From Bugula neritina (Eukaryota; Bryozoa; Gymnolaemata; Cheilostomatida; Bugulidae): a DNA stretch of 60,000 bases. The first letter of the stretch is position 1. The number at the start of each line of letters is the position of its first letter. This document shows positions 41,160-54,314 of the stretch, one piece after another. Location of the stretch: the NCBI GenBank assembly GCA_964035545.1, contig OZ037770.1:12298963-12358962 (forward strand). The letters are read 5' to 3'. A model generated the notes under the pieces. The model searched no databases and was not told where the DNA came from. It saw only the letters and a list, made by a program, of their open reading frames with translations. Position numbers and translations under genes: made by a program.

Positions 41160-44100
41160 TCAACTGGAAGCACCGAGTTGAATTTTAGTGATATACCTGA
41201 TTTCACTTTTATCAAATCCACCATCATAATGGTCATTCATTATTTGACTCCCACCCCTTAGATTTGGAGTTGCTTCACCCTGTGAATTGGGACTATATAA
41301 TGGCTTATTAGGATAATAATATTTGAAGATTGGTCCGTCATTACCATGCTTTTCTGCGCTATCAGGTTCATGATAAACGTAATCAGTGCGAGGTGTTTGG
41401 AATGTTTCGTAGAACCTTCTAGAAGGGGAAAGCTGCCGGTAGGAAAACTGATTTCGAAATAAATTCGGCTCCAAATCAAACAAATCTAACTTTAGCTCAT
41501 TGGCAGAATCAGGCATGAGATTGTCTTTGCTAGCCTCAGCACCTGATTTGCTCAGCCTACCGGGTAAGGTGCTGTAGGATAACCCTTCAGTAACTGTATG
41601 ACATTTAGCTTTAGTTTGTAAAGTGCAATAGTCTAAGGTTTCCCTTTCTTCACTTTGATTATTGTCTGCTAGTGAACTGGATTTCAATGTTGAAGAGTGA
41701 CTATGGGTTCTAAGATATTCCGTAGGGCACTTCTCATGGTGCAATGCCCACAAGTTTTTAACTACAAAAAAAACAAGAAAAAAAGGTTATAAAGAAACCC
41801 TAACAGTTTGTGCCCAGTGCAATTCCAACAAATTCATAAATCCAAACATAGATCAATTTAGGTGAGACATGAATTCTTCGATGTCAGGCGATGAACTGTA
41901 AACTTGTGTATATTTACTTCTGGTAAGTCTACTATAGGTAAGAATCAGCGGGTACTTTACTGAATTGTTATAGGCAAAAACCTGAATAAATTATAGAGTT
42001 CATTGAACCTCAGCAATAACTACGCTCTATAATGATAATCAAACCGTTTTTTTATAAATTAACCAAACTTTAGAAGAGGATTATGAACAAAGAGATAGGA
42101 TAAAAAACTACTGATTTAATGCAGTTTTGGTTACATGTAATATCACAGTTATTGTAGTGGTTGAGGGTGGCAGAACCGAATTCCATTTCCAACCAATCAG
42201 CCGTTCCAGCAAAACCAATAGGAAACATTCAGTATGAGAAATGAAGAAACCAAAATCTTCAGTTAAGAAGAGAGACATATGAAAAAGCTGTATATTCTAC
42301 ACTAATACTTCATTGTACACAAACTCTAACAAATAGAACTTTTCTCAACTGTAGATACGTCAACATAGACTGAAGTTCACATCTTAAACTGAATATAGTT
42401 TTTGAGCTAATTTTACTACTACCACCAGAATCACCGCTGACACTACCACCACCACTATACGACCATTACTACAAGAAAGACTACTACCATTACCACCATC
42501 ACTACTACTACTACCACCACCACCACCACCACTACCACCACCACCACCACTACTACTATAACCAATGCAGATATCAATGGAAATGTTAGTAGACAGAGCA
42601 GGGTTAGACACGCCATGACTAAACACAATCAACATACCATGTATATACAGTGAGAGAGGTGAGTCATATGTCAAGGGCACTCATGGATCTACAGATGAAT
42701 CATTACTAATAATATGAATAATGAGTCAGTAACACTCATTACTAAAAACTGAAATACAATGCAGTGGCTTCACTTCAACTATTTCTGCATATATTATTGT
42801 GATGTCACAATGAATAAATTTATGAAACTCTAAAAACAAAAAATGCAGAAAATACTAAAATAGAACAAAGCATTGCAATGTGCACTGATGTCTACCAGCA
42901 AACTATTCCTTTTCCTGTAACATTGACCAAACAAAACGTGAAGCTTTCACAAGAGTTTATGGGAAGCTGGACCAATGAGCACGTAAGCTGACTTGAGTTA
43001 TAAGCAGTTTTGTCAATTGTAAGAAATCATTTGCCTGTACGCTAAACTAAGATATATTTAATATGATAAACAAAGCATATTTGAAAGTATATCTTTGCTA
43101 ACTCAGTCTCTTACTAACTACTAAAAACTTAGTCTGTTACTGCACGTAACTCAGTCAATTTATAGGACACACACAACGTAGCCTTATGTTCTACCTGGAT
43201 TAAGCTGTATATCAGAGGGGGCAGGCTCAACGTCCACAGTCACAGTGCTAGCTCCAGATGGTTCTTCTCTGGGTGGCTGAAATGTAAAAACTTTGCTGTT
43301 ATGATCTTATAATAAATATATAAAGAAGTACCATAAAGCAATTAGAGGGTCAATTTAGTAATTAGTTTCAACAGATGAAGATTAACTGTGATAAATTGCA
43401 TAAAGTTTTGAATCTTTATAAAACCACAAATATTATTCTCTGTTAGCTATCTCTCTCCAGCATATTGGGTCATTCACCTGCTGTTGCCGATGTCTGTTTA
43501 ACGACCAGCTGTTGATGTCTAGACGGAAATCCTCTTCCCTCCTGTCCTCTGTAATGTCTACGGTTGGTGCTTCCGTTTTGTACAGATTCTCATCAACCTT
43601 TTTATGGTTTTGAAGTGTGTTGTATCCCACTGGAAGTAAACAATTGGAGAGATGAGAGAACTAGTAGATGCTAAGTGTCAACAAAACTTGGACAAGATCA
43701 TGTTATAGATTATTGAAGATGATGTGATATGACAACCCTACTCCATATTACATGGGTACACCTTTCTTTTAATTAACATATGCTTACTTGTTATGAGCAT
43801 TAAAGAATAATATAACAGTTAAAAATTGATCAGATTAAGAAATATTAATCCAAAACGAATGTTGCGTTAGAAAATTCATCAGCAAAAATTGACAAGATCA
43901 ATGGCTGATTTAAATAGACAACAAGATGCTTTCAAATAAGTTGTATTCCCGTGCCGTTCATTCTTACACCTGGGAGAGCTTACAAGTTTGATAGGTAATT
44001 TATGAATTGGTTGAGTGATTCATTTTTGATAGGCACAAGAATCTACTAGAGATTACAGTTGGACTAAAGCACCGAATCTCCGGTAGATTCTAGATCACCA

Positions 44101-47100
44101 GGGTAAGCAGTATCGCGAAATATCAACCACTGCGACTAGAATGACACGATTTATATAAATAATCTGTACCAGGCCAGGCGTTGGCACACAAATTTCTGAG
44201 TTAATTAAATGCCCCGTTGCACTTGGAATTTATCAAACGTGTGGATTCGTTTGAACTCAAAAGTCCATTTATCTGGGTAGAAAAACACATAAATCTAGAC
44301 ACGGTATATAGATGCATGTGACGAGAGAGAGAGTGGATTAACAGGGTGTTGAGAGAAGAAGATCATTCATTTATCATCGGTGAGGTTCGTACATTGAATA
44401 AGTAACAGCACTAAATTATAATCAAAGACCAGTTGAGTCAACAGCACGGTGAGAGAAAATACCAAACGTGATGGCTTGTAACCATGGTGATGGATCACAT
44501 TTCAACTAAACATACATGTCTTATGAATGATTTGTCACGAACGAAATAAACACAGTAACTCCATGTCTGGAACTAGTAGAAAAATCAGCAGTAGAGTTCC
44601 TAGCAAATTAAATTTACTACTACTAAAAACACAACTGGTACAATTCTACAGTTACTACTACGTCTAATATCATTATTATACAGTACGTACAAGGGTTAAC
44701 TACCACTACTTGTCACTAGTATACAGTACGTACAAGGGTTAACTAGTGGGGACTTGGCTTGTTTCTTTATAGTGTATGACACAAAGTCATCATGACACGT
44801 GTCACTCTCATTGTAGAGTCCATGTTTCAACCTGCTGTCATATGTCACACTGCCAATTCCACTGGACGAATCATCTCCAGGCTAAAATGGATTACAATAA
44901 TCATGCACTAAGTTACACACCACCTTGAGACACTGCTATTATAAGATTATTAATTAGCATAACATATCATATCATATAAGGTGTCATACAATGTAAACTG
45001 TAAATTGTCATACTATGTAAGGTGTCATACTATATAAGGTGTCATACTATGTAAAGCGTCATACTATGTAAGGCATCATACTATGTAAGGTGTCACATCA
45101 TTTAAGGTGTCATGTTAAATAATGTGCTGTACGAAAAATAAGGTGTCATATCATATAAGGTGCCATACCATATAAGGTGTTATACCATATAAGGTGTCAT
45201 GTTAAATAATATGTGGCATTACCCATATTGTATATCACAACTACCACGTTATAAGCTAAATATTGTAAGAGCTCAGGTCTGGTAAAATTATGGCATTTAT
45301 TGGCTACAGGTTTCTAGTTTATCAATATTTTTCTCCCCAAAAGCTTAAAACTATGCCTCTTACAAAGTTCTGAAAGGAAACAAGAAACCGTCGGCAAGTG
45401 TTATCCAAATGCGTCATGAAATACAAAACCTTTTTGATGTAAAGTTTCTAATTTAGAAAAATTGTTGACCAAAGCATGCAAATGCTTTTGACGTACAAAG
45501 TTTGTTTTATGTAACATGTTATGACATTATGCAACATTTTGTAACTTTTTGCTCCTATAAATAAGGCTAGACAATGTTGTGCAAGGTACAAAAATAATTT
45601 CAGGTCATCATTCAAGTAGGAATGTGTATATAACTTGATCAAAAGATATGTAAGCTGTGAGATGATTGGTTAAATTTAATTAGGCAATACGAGCTTACTG
45701 TAAAAAATACCCAACTCAACAATACACTATTATTATGTGGGTTTCCTCATTTTACCAATCAACAAGCTTGTGAATGTGTTTATTAATTGGATAACATAAT
45801 TATACAGCTGGTTGCCATGACAATTAAAATTTAAACATTGAAAACAGGTCATCTAAGCAAACACTCTTAGAATTGATCATATACATATATTTAAAGGTCA
45901 TTGCCACTAAAACACAGCCACAGTTATGTTGTGATTCAAAATTATGCTGTAATTTTGAAACAATAACAAAAAAACAACAAGGTATTATGGGAAAATGTTA
46001 CTCAGTCTCTGGCAAACAAACAAACAAACAACTGAATTGATTAAATATGACTTAATTTTAGACAAACTACTGAAACATTCATAACCTGAGCTCATACAAA
46101 CCCATTAAATAATATACTAAGTAGTAGTGAGATGATAATACATATAACACAGGCTATACTTACATATAGTTTACCGTTGGGTTCGCCAGATGCCCCGTCC
46201 CCACTACTTCTTCTGCTATCCAATGTAGAACTAATGCCAACACCGAAATGTTTCCTGTGTAAAATCAGACTGCATTAGAAAAGGCCGTTAAGTTAAACGT
46301 TAAGCACTATGCATTGTCATGATTGTTGCACGTAACGCATCTTCTAAATGTTGAAACATTCATCAGGGAAAAGCACTTTAGCTATGGTGTTAAGTTTTGA
46401 TTAAAAATGATAATTTCACAGTTTAGGCTTTAGACCAAATGACACATATACAACCTAAATTTTTTTTATCTGTATATTTTACAACAGAGATAAAATTATT
46501 CAAAACTTGAAAGATGTAAAACGTGCTATCTGATGACATTATAAAGTATATATTTATTATTTTTGCAACAAAAAAGACTCTCAAAACTTGAAAAATTTAA
46601 AAAAGTTGCAGTTACACTTGAATCAATCTTACATGTTTTTTTCCTTCTTTTTGGCAGTACCAAACTGAGCCCTCACTTCGTCTATCTCCTCCTGACTCAC
46701 TTCCTTCTTCACAGGGGGTCGGTGCAGGGTGCTCATGCTGACGCTGCGCGAGTTGAGAGTGCTGCCGAGGTTAGAGTGCGTGGGAGTACTCTCAACAAAC
46801 TTGGGTTTCTCTTGGTTCAAGGCTTTGAAACAGCTGGAAAGTAGATAATACACGTTTACCACTAAACCTCCACTAATGTTAGGGAATAAATTGAGCATCA
46901 AAAATTATAACAGAAAATTTGGCTCAAAAGCCAAAGAAATGTTCCCTGTTGTCACAGCGTCTAATAAAAGGTATGCCATAGTATATAATTCGTTAGATAT
47001 CAGTGGATGATTATAAGAGCCAATATGCAAATTTTAGAAACACAACTATTTGATGCTAGTTGGAAGCAAATCAAGCTACTAGAGGTGGTAAGGTTTGTCT

Positions 47101-48021
47101 GATTGCAATAAGAACCATATTATAGCTTACATGTATGCCATGTTATGGTAATACATTATCTATATAACAACATCTGTATAGCTACAGAATACTAAAGTAT
47201 GCATTATGCAAATTTTTCAGAATTTCCAACAGAATATTAGAATTGTCTCCACGTTTAAAAACAAAACAATCGAAGAAGCTAGAGATAGGTTATCAAGATT
47301 CGTGTCAGGAAATGAGTAATTTAGCATTCACGAGTTAAACATTTATCATAGAGCAGGCGAACTGGAACGAATGAAATAGAAACAGTAAAGAAAAGACATA
47401 CCATCTGTTTACCAACATAACCACCAGAATAATGAAGGCTACCAACACCACAGCTATGATAATCCATATGATTGCCCATTGCCATGAGTCGTATCTCTTC
47501 TGCCAGGGTTGTGCTGTAATGGAGAGATAAAGCTGAACGTTGTAAACACAGCCACTGGGTATACTTTAAGAGAAAACTCCCCATAAACCTTAGCGAAAAA
47601 AACTCAGTTCAACCCAAGAACTGACTAATCAATTTGATTTTTCTTCAAAAGGAAATTGTGAATTTAGTTTCTGTAAAAAGAGTAACTTTGATAAAAATAA
47701 ATGAATTGTGGAAAACATTTTGCCTCACAAATCAATTTAACCTTCCTCCAGAAATAACAAGAAAATAAAAAGCACATAATCGAGGATAGGAGGCAGACAT
47801 CTTGAAACACAATTGTACGCTTCACGTAGCCATCTCAAGTTTTAATGCGTTAGTACTTAAACTAGATGCCAGATAAAGATAATCTGACGGCAACACAACT
47901 GGCTGTAATAAACTCTACCCCTGGTAACTGTCAAATGTAGTTGGCAGTCTAAAGTACTCCTTCTTCTGCAACTTATTCATCTGACGAAATTAGTAGTGGC
48001 AGTAGTAATAGTAGTAGTAGC

Positions 48022-48055
<34 letters not shown>

Positions 48056-48056
48056 A

Positions 48057-48136
<80 letters not shown>

Positions 48137-48152
48137 ATAGTAGTAGTAGTAA

Positions 48153-48215
<63 letters not shown>

Positions 48216-48248
48216 CAGTAGTAGTAGTAGTAATAGTAGTAGTAGTAA

Positions 48249-48281
<33 letters not shown>

Positions 48282-48342
48282 CAGTAGCAGTAGTAGTAAT
48301 AGTAGTAGTAGTAATAGTAGTAGTAGTAGTAGTAGTAGTAGC

Positions 48343-48392
<50 letters not shown>

Positions 48393-48461
48393 CAGTAGTA
48401 GTAGTAGTACTAGTAGTAGTAGTAGTAGTAGCAGTAGTAGTAATAGTAGTAGTAGTAGTAA

Positions 48462-48494
<33 letters not shown>

Positions 48495-48555
48495 CAGTAG
48501 CAGTAGTAGTAATAGTAGTAGTAGTAATAGTAGTAGTAGTAGTAGTAGTAGTAGC

Positions 48556-48617
<62 letters not shown>

Positions 48618-48674
48618 CAGTAGTAGTAGTAGTACTAGTAGTAGTAGTAGTATTAGTAATAGTAGTAGTAGTAA

Positions 48675-48721
<47 letters not shown>

Positions 48722-51700
48722 ATAGTAGTAGTAGTACTAGTAGTAGTAGTAATAGTAGTAGTAGTAGTAGTACTAGTAGTAGTAGTAGTACTAGTAGCAT
48801 TCTACCTGTTGGAACATCTGTGTTCACAATGCGAGGTGTGGTTGCCCTCCCTTGAATACACTCATAGTCTATGACAGCCGCACATCGTTTGCCCAGCTGA
48901 CTCTGTTTGAAGGTGCAAGTCGGCTCTCCCGTGCAGCTGCTGACCAGGTAAGATTTGATTGCCTTTAGGGACGCGGCATCACACGCTGTCACACCAGGAC
49001 AACCGCTGTCTGCCACCACGTCGGTGATTTCCACCCACTTGTTGGCCTGAGCATCGCATTGAGGGGAGACCAGAGTACTGATGCATAGGGTGGCTTTCTC
49101 TGTATACACTCCTGTATATATTATAACATCTACTATATACACTCCTGTATATAAGATGACAACGTATACTGTATATATTACAACATACACATTGTATATT
49201 TTACAACATATACACTGTATATATTACAGCAAATATATATGCTATATACTATAGCATATACACTGTATATATTACAGCTTATACACTGTATATATTACAG
49301 CATATAAACTGTATACATTCCAGCATATATACTGTATACACTCAAGTATATATACTGTATACACTCAAGTATATATACTGTATACACTCAAGTATATATA
49401 GCTACAATAAAAACTATCTATTTTACATTCTAGTATACAATACCACAACAGAGAAAAAAACATTCTAAATTGAATGTATCATTTAATGCAAAGATGGTAA
49501 AATCAGTTCTTCATAAATAGGAGAAATGCTGCATAAAACTGTTTAATAATTACAAATTAAAAAACTAAATGAATACTTTACATGGTTTATTTATAAACTG
49601 AAATTTCCACTTGACAAAAATTCTAATTCCAAGTCCTTCTGTACCATTTCTTTGTAAATTATGGGCCAAAGTACTGCCCCAACATTTTAAAGGAGCAAAA
49701 ACCATCTGACTAAACCCTGGTAACTTTCACCACTAACCTCTATATAGTCTATTTGAATTGGGTAATAATTTATGTTCCCAATTTCAAAATAAGGCTATTT
49801 ACACTTTAGACTATGCATAAAAAGGGCTAATTTAACCATAAATATTAGAATACATAGACAAGGTGATGCATAAAATTAAAATAAATTCAGTCAAAAAGAC
49901 CTAAATTGACAATGTTCATATTGACTGGGTCACGATCTAAGCTAAATGATGACAGACTGGTGAATCACATTTCCTTACAGCTCATATTGCAATGTGAGAT
50001 GATTATACCAAATCATGACTTGAACCATGGTAGAAGTTTGAATGAAATGATCTAATAGTTGGTTCAATGGCTGAACTAAATGGCGGACATTTTCGGTTGA
50101 TGAATTTGAAAAAAAATGAGTTATAGCCTTCATTTGTGCAGAGTATGAAAACGTATAGTGTTAGAAGGACTATTTAGACAGAGTTACGCTTGAATGGAGA
50201 TCTAAAAGGCAAATGGTCAAGTTTTGGTGCTGATAAATTTCTTGGTGTGATAATAGACTTGTGCCAACAGAGAAATAGATTTGGAATACATTATTATGCA
50301 GCTGGTAAAAATTGTGAAATGTAAAGCATGGCCTGATTTAAATGTTGCTTCAGCCATTTCCGTGTGGATTTTCTATAAAAGGTTTACATTAATAAAACAG
50401 TTTATTTTTCTCATAAGATTGTGCGAGAAATACTTTGAAATTGACAAGATTTGTAATGTACCCATGTTTGTTTGTCAGCTAGTTGCATTTGTTTTCTCAC
50501 TTGACAGCATGCATACCCTGCGCTTTAAACCTTTTTGGGAGCTTAGTGATTAACATGAGTGCTGCAACAGCATGGAAATCCGCCAATATAATATGCTTGA
50601 ATAAATCAATGCAGCATAAATGTAACGAATCAGAGAGTATTTACGATTACCTTCCAAAATGGAGGTTGTATTCATTAACTCACCACATCAGAAACTACTT
50701 TCACAGGAATTTAATTTCTTAAAATCATATTTTTTTCAAAATAAACTCAACACTTGGAAAATAATTTGGATGGAAAATAAAAATTTAAAGAAAATTTGAA
50801 TAAAATTCTTAAATTAGGCTCTTTGAACATGATAACTATACTACCGCAACTGATACATTTACGTAAAATCAAATGCAAAAGACGCAACCCATAACTATTT
50901 CATGGTTATTGCAAAACCTCTTCCCTATTGTGAAATTGTTTCGCACACAGAAGTATTTCCTAATTTATACCTGACTACCTGTAGATGTCAATGATTAATA
51001 TGCATACCTAAAATGAAAATTACTTGCTAGATTAGGCCACACTTTGACAGTTTGCTGAAAAGTAGTGATAGTTAAAGAATCCATGCTGCACTTCATCTAT
51101 GCAGTGCCTACTAACATCTATAGGGACTGTTTGAGGGTTGTGCGCTCCAAACAGTTTGTTTTATAACACTAATAGCAACTATTTCATTGTATGCTATTCT
51201 TCACCGCTGCTACACACTGCCTAAAATTTAAACTTGTAAACCAGCTGAGTGATGGAACGAAAGTCAGCTATAACTAGCGTTAGTTTTATAACAGCACAGA
51301 CACCATAGCTTAACGGTGTTAAGAAAACTGAATATCGTTACAGGAAAAACCAAAGCATAGCATAGCAGTACTATTTAAAACACATATACAGCCTTCACTG
51401 GAGGTAGAATCACTGACTTATTTGTAAAAATAAACCTTTAACTATTGAAATTATCAACAATGCTTGGATGGAAAGTTGTCTTCTATTGAGAGGAAGTTAC
51501 ATTGGAAATCTATGTTATATTTACAGTAGCATGGAGTTTAGACTGCTTTACCTGGAGAAATTCTTGTAATGTTAATTTGTGACGAGACAAGACCACTGGC
51601 GAACCTAAAGGCCAAGTTATTAGATAAATTTATTAACTGAATGGTATAAATTTATTATTCTACAACTATATTATAAAAATTCAGGCCATTCATTTCAGTT

Positions 51701-54314
51701 TTACAAGAACTGGCCCCTTTGATGTACAATGCTCTCTCTAAATTTCACAATCCAATTTTAATGAAATTAACTAGGTCACCAGAAGGGCTTGAACCTCATT
51801 TGTGGCTCATGTGTGTATGTATATTGGGACAAAATGAGCAAATTTAATGGATCAGTGAGCTAAATTTGATTTTTTACCAAGTCGAGAATTGAGGTTTTGA
51901 AACCGCAGCTTAGTGAGATACGGAGGAAGCATAGCCATATTTTTATAACTTAAAATGTACTGTTCTTGCGCAGCAGGGTTTAGTTTTTGTGGAAAGACAC
52001 ACTTGGCTAGAAGGAGCACAAACTACTTGTTTGCCAAACAGTGGTATTGAGACTCCCAAAGCACTTGCCAGTGCATGCCACGAGAAATGGAGGAGAGAGG
52101 AGGTAATTAGTTAGATTGTCAGATAAAAAGGTCCACAATGACAGTATTTTATGCATATTTCCAGCAAAGTTGGCACGAGAATAATTTAGCAAAATGCCAG
52201 TTCCGAGAGAAAAAGACCATCTTGTAAGAAAAGATCCAAATTATTCTAGCAAATTACATTTATTTCCTCTTCTAATCGTCTTGAGATGGGAAAATATGGC
52301 AGATTGGATCTCGGAGGCATACTGTTGGTTTGATTTTGCTAACAGGAGTTGCGATGGGATTATAGAGCCTAGAGGATTGCTCCATATTAATGATATAAGA
52401 ATGAATAAGATTAGCATAATAATGGCGTCCTTCCACATGTTGAAAAATAGCAACTGTCTATATACTAGTAGCAAGCAGCTGGAATGACTGGAGGTGTATA
52501 TGGCTGTGCTAAAGTTACTATAGCGTTAGACTAAAATAGAAGTCCGGTAGTGCTAGGTAACAATTCCTAATATGTGAGTGACAGGGTTGAATAATGAGGC
52601 ATTTCCAAGTCAACACTTGAACTAGAAGTGATTTCATTTCTAAGGAAGTGGCTTTGATAGAGTTGTATTCCATAGAGATGTTAAGGATTGCTGGTACATA
52701 TGACACTTTGGTTGACTGCTTTAGATCAGAAACTACGACTAGCTTGTATATGTGAGAACTATAGTTTCAAAATAATCACAATATCCAGCTAAATTACTTG
52801 AAGCAATTGACAAAAAAGTAAAATATTTAACCTCTATTTTTTATTTGAATGATATAATTATTGCCTTCTATTCCAGATCGAAGACTAAACAGTCTAAACT
52901 GAGTATTGTTTTAGTATTTGAGCTCAATGTTTTCAAGTTGACCTAGTTTCAACATCTTTATTATACCTAATCCTTCATAACACATTCTAGATATCCACAA
53001 AACTAGAATAATTCTTTTTAAATAAAAAAATTCATAAGTTGTACCTGCAGGAGAACACAATTACTAAACTATAGGCAATTTAAAGATTTAATGCTAAATT
53101 AAAAGCTCTTAATACTATTTGCTTGGTTTTTTTATATGCTCCTACTAACTGTAATATGTAGTAACTATACTGTAATATATAGTAACTATACTGTAATATA
53201 TAGTAACTATACTGTAATATATAGTAATTATACTGTAATATATAGTAACTATACTGTAATATATAGTAATTATACTGTAATATATAGTAAATATACTGTA
53301 ATATATAGTAACTATACTGTAATATATAGTAATTATACTGTAATATATAGTAACTATACTGTAATATATAGTAATTATACTGTAATATATAGTAAATATA
53401 CTGTAATATATAGTAATTATACTGTAATATATAGTAATTATACTGTAATATATAGTAACTATACTGTAATATATAGTAACTATACTGTAATATATAGTAA
53501 ATATACTGTAATATATAGTAACTATACTGTAATATATAGTAACTATACTGTAATATATAGTAACTATACTGTAATATATAGTAATTATACTGTAATATAT
53601 AGTAAATATACTGTAGTATATAGTGAATATACTGTAATATATAGTAACTATACTGTAGTAAAAGCTTAAACTAATATACCAGTTTGCAAATTATAGACTT
53701 TCATGATTTCGGAGTAACATAGAGTTATCTGGCTTACAAAACACAGCCTTAAAATGACTTGGGCAGTTGAAACAACTTTACTTGTAAATGAGTTTGAGCC
53801 TAGCAGTATAACTCAGTGAGTCAAGACACAATTATTATTTTTAATTTTTGCTGCGTCACAGATTTTTCTGCTATGATCTCTTATTCATAGCATCCTAGTT
53901 TCTCTAGGCTGGTATGGATAAGCCTCTTCTCCAGATGTATGTGTATACTATAGCAGTGCTATCTGTGAAGTCTATGTGTATAATGATTAGAATTACCACA
54001 GGTGTGTCTGTAGATATATGAAGAAGTGTGCAGCAGTGGTCTAGGGGTTAGAGTGTTTACTTAGTAAACACGAAATCATGGGTTTGAACCCCTGTAAAGG
54101 CCATTAGTGACCTTAAGAAGAGCATCCAGTCATAATTGCTCCTGTGTCACATATGAATAAGTCATTTAATAGAAAAACCTTTTCCATTAGGGGTCCTCAC
54201 GTGGATGGTGATTGTAAATCTACATAAGTTTTTATCTGTAGATATATAATTTACTTGATCTTACTCACCTGAAAATAAAATCGGTAGAAAGACAAGAGAG
54301 ACTGAAACCTTCAT
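41160..54314 (-). CDS. SUEL/galactose-lectin type I receptor with ITIM-like tail
   Basis: Nine exons, 1728 nt, 575 residues: 54269-54314, 48806-49099, 47402-47513, 46633-46833, 46164-46254, 44734-44881, 43478-43629, 43195-43276, 41160-41761 (stop). The first exon encodes a signal peptide (MKVSVSLVFLPILFS). Exon 2 is one SUEL/Gal_Lectin domain with eight cysteines, starting EKATLC and ending CTGEPTC..LGKRC..IDYEC. A short stalk leads to a TM helix at about 127-148 (WAIIWIIIAVVLVAFIILVV), then about 425 cytoplasmic residues rich in Ser, Glu and Tyr. The tail has LDYCTL (418-423) and LSYSTL (436-441), both fitting the ITIM pattern, plus YVYHEP and PLYSPN. Phases agree through all exons. Probable role: surface glycan sensing with tyrosine-phosphorylation signalling; the ligand is unknown. 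Its last intron overlaps tandem duplication unit 2. Confidence 0.85.
42413..42560. repeat. (ACC/ACT)n trinucleotide tract
   Basis: Imperfect ACC and ACT triplets in the last intron of the receptor gene. The Gly/Ser-rich minus-strand frame over it is a repeat shadow. Confidence 0.8.
44678..44745. repeat. 25-bp direct repeat spanning a splice donor
   Basis: ATACAGTACGTACAAGGGTT plus AACTA occurs at 44678-44702 and again at 44721-44745. The right copy contains the donor (GTACGT on the minus strand) of receptor exon 6. The left copy offers the same donor 43 nt further into the intron. Confidence 0.85.
44962..45228. repeat. Tandem repeat, unit about 18-20 bp
   Basis: Repeats of (A/G)TGTCATACTATGTAAGG with variants (CATATCATATAAGGTG), roughly a dozen units, in the receptor intron between exons 5 and 6. 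Confidence 0.85.
47992..48798. repeat. (AGT)n trinucleotide array, about 800 bp
   Basis: AGT triplets interrupted at intervals by AAT, AGC and ACT in recurring longer patterns. It occupies the intron between the lectin-domain exon and the TM exon and begins only about eight bases inside the donor. The long Leu or Val frames here are shadows. Confidence 0.95.
49111..49398. repeat. ATATACTGTATAYA tandem repeats
   Basis: Degenerate units of about 22 bp (CAGCATATACACTGTATATA and TCAAGTATATATACTGTATAC), starting right at the acceptor side of the lectin-domain exon. The pyrimidine-poor acceptor region is made of this repeat. Confidence 0.8.
49399..53147. other. Large intron 1 of the receptor gene
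   Basis: About 3.7 kb of AT-rich intron. Several open frames of 60-97 codons occur on both strands (for example 50281-50722, 52007-52192, 52194-52487). None has a recognisable domain or fits the phase of the receptor. One minus-strand frame, 52241-52474, begins with a signal-peptide-like stretch and is discussed as a finding. Confidence 0.4.
53148..53661. repeat. 21-bp minisatellite, about 24 units
   Basis: Unit CTGTAATATATAGTAACTATA with C/T/A changes at one position. Because 21 is a multiple of three, the plus strand stays open for 177 codons, but the phrase repeats without other sequence. It lies in intron 1 of the receptor gene. Confidence 0.93.
54020..54234 (+). mobile_element. SINE beside the receptor's first exon, 13-bp TSD
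   Basis: A well-preserved family member: A-box TGGTCTAGGGGTTAGAG, B-box GGGTTTGAACCCC, body CCAGTCATAATTGCTCCTGTG. Perfect flanking duplication TCTGTAGATATAT at 54007-54019 and 54235-54247. It lies only about 20 bp from the donor of the signal-peptide exon. Confidence 0.9.

Noticed and set aside
47973-49190. 405-codon minus-strand frame rich in leucine, and its valine-rich plus-strand partner
   Set aside because: Only the 97 codons of 48806-49099 are real (lectin exon). The rest is the AGT array in the following intron and repeats before the acceptor.
50281-50722. Overlapping plus-strand frames of 79-90 codons
   Set aside because: No domain, no supporting splice pattern, and they lie in the receptor's first intron; consistent with chance in AT-rich DNA.
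51552-51604. Possible 53-nt receptor exon (SPVVLSRHKLTLQEFLQ) with acceptor and donor
   Set aside because: It would end in phase 0, while the lectin exon needs phase 1. Without it the whole gene sums to a multiple of three and the signal peptide joins the lectin domain directly.
53136-53669. 177-codon plus-strand frame of repeated VIYSNYT
   Set aside because: It is the translation of a 21-bp minisatellite inside an intron. Openness follows from the unit being a multiple of three.
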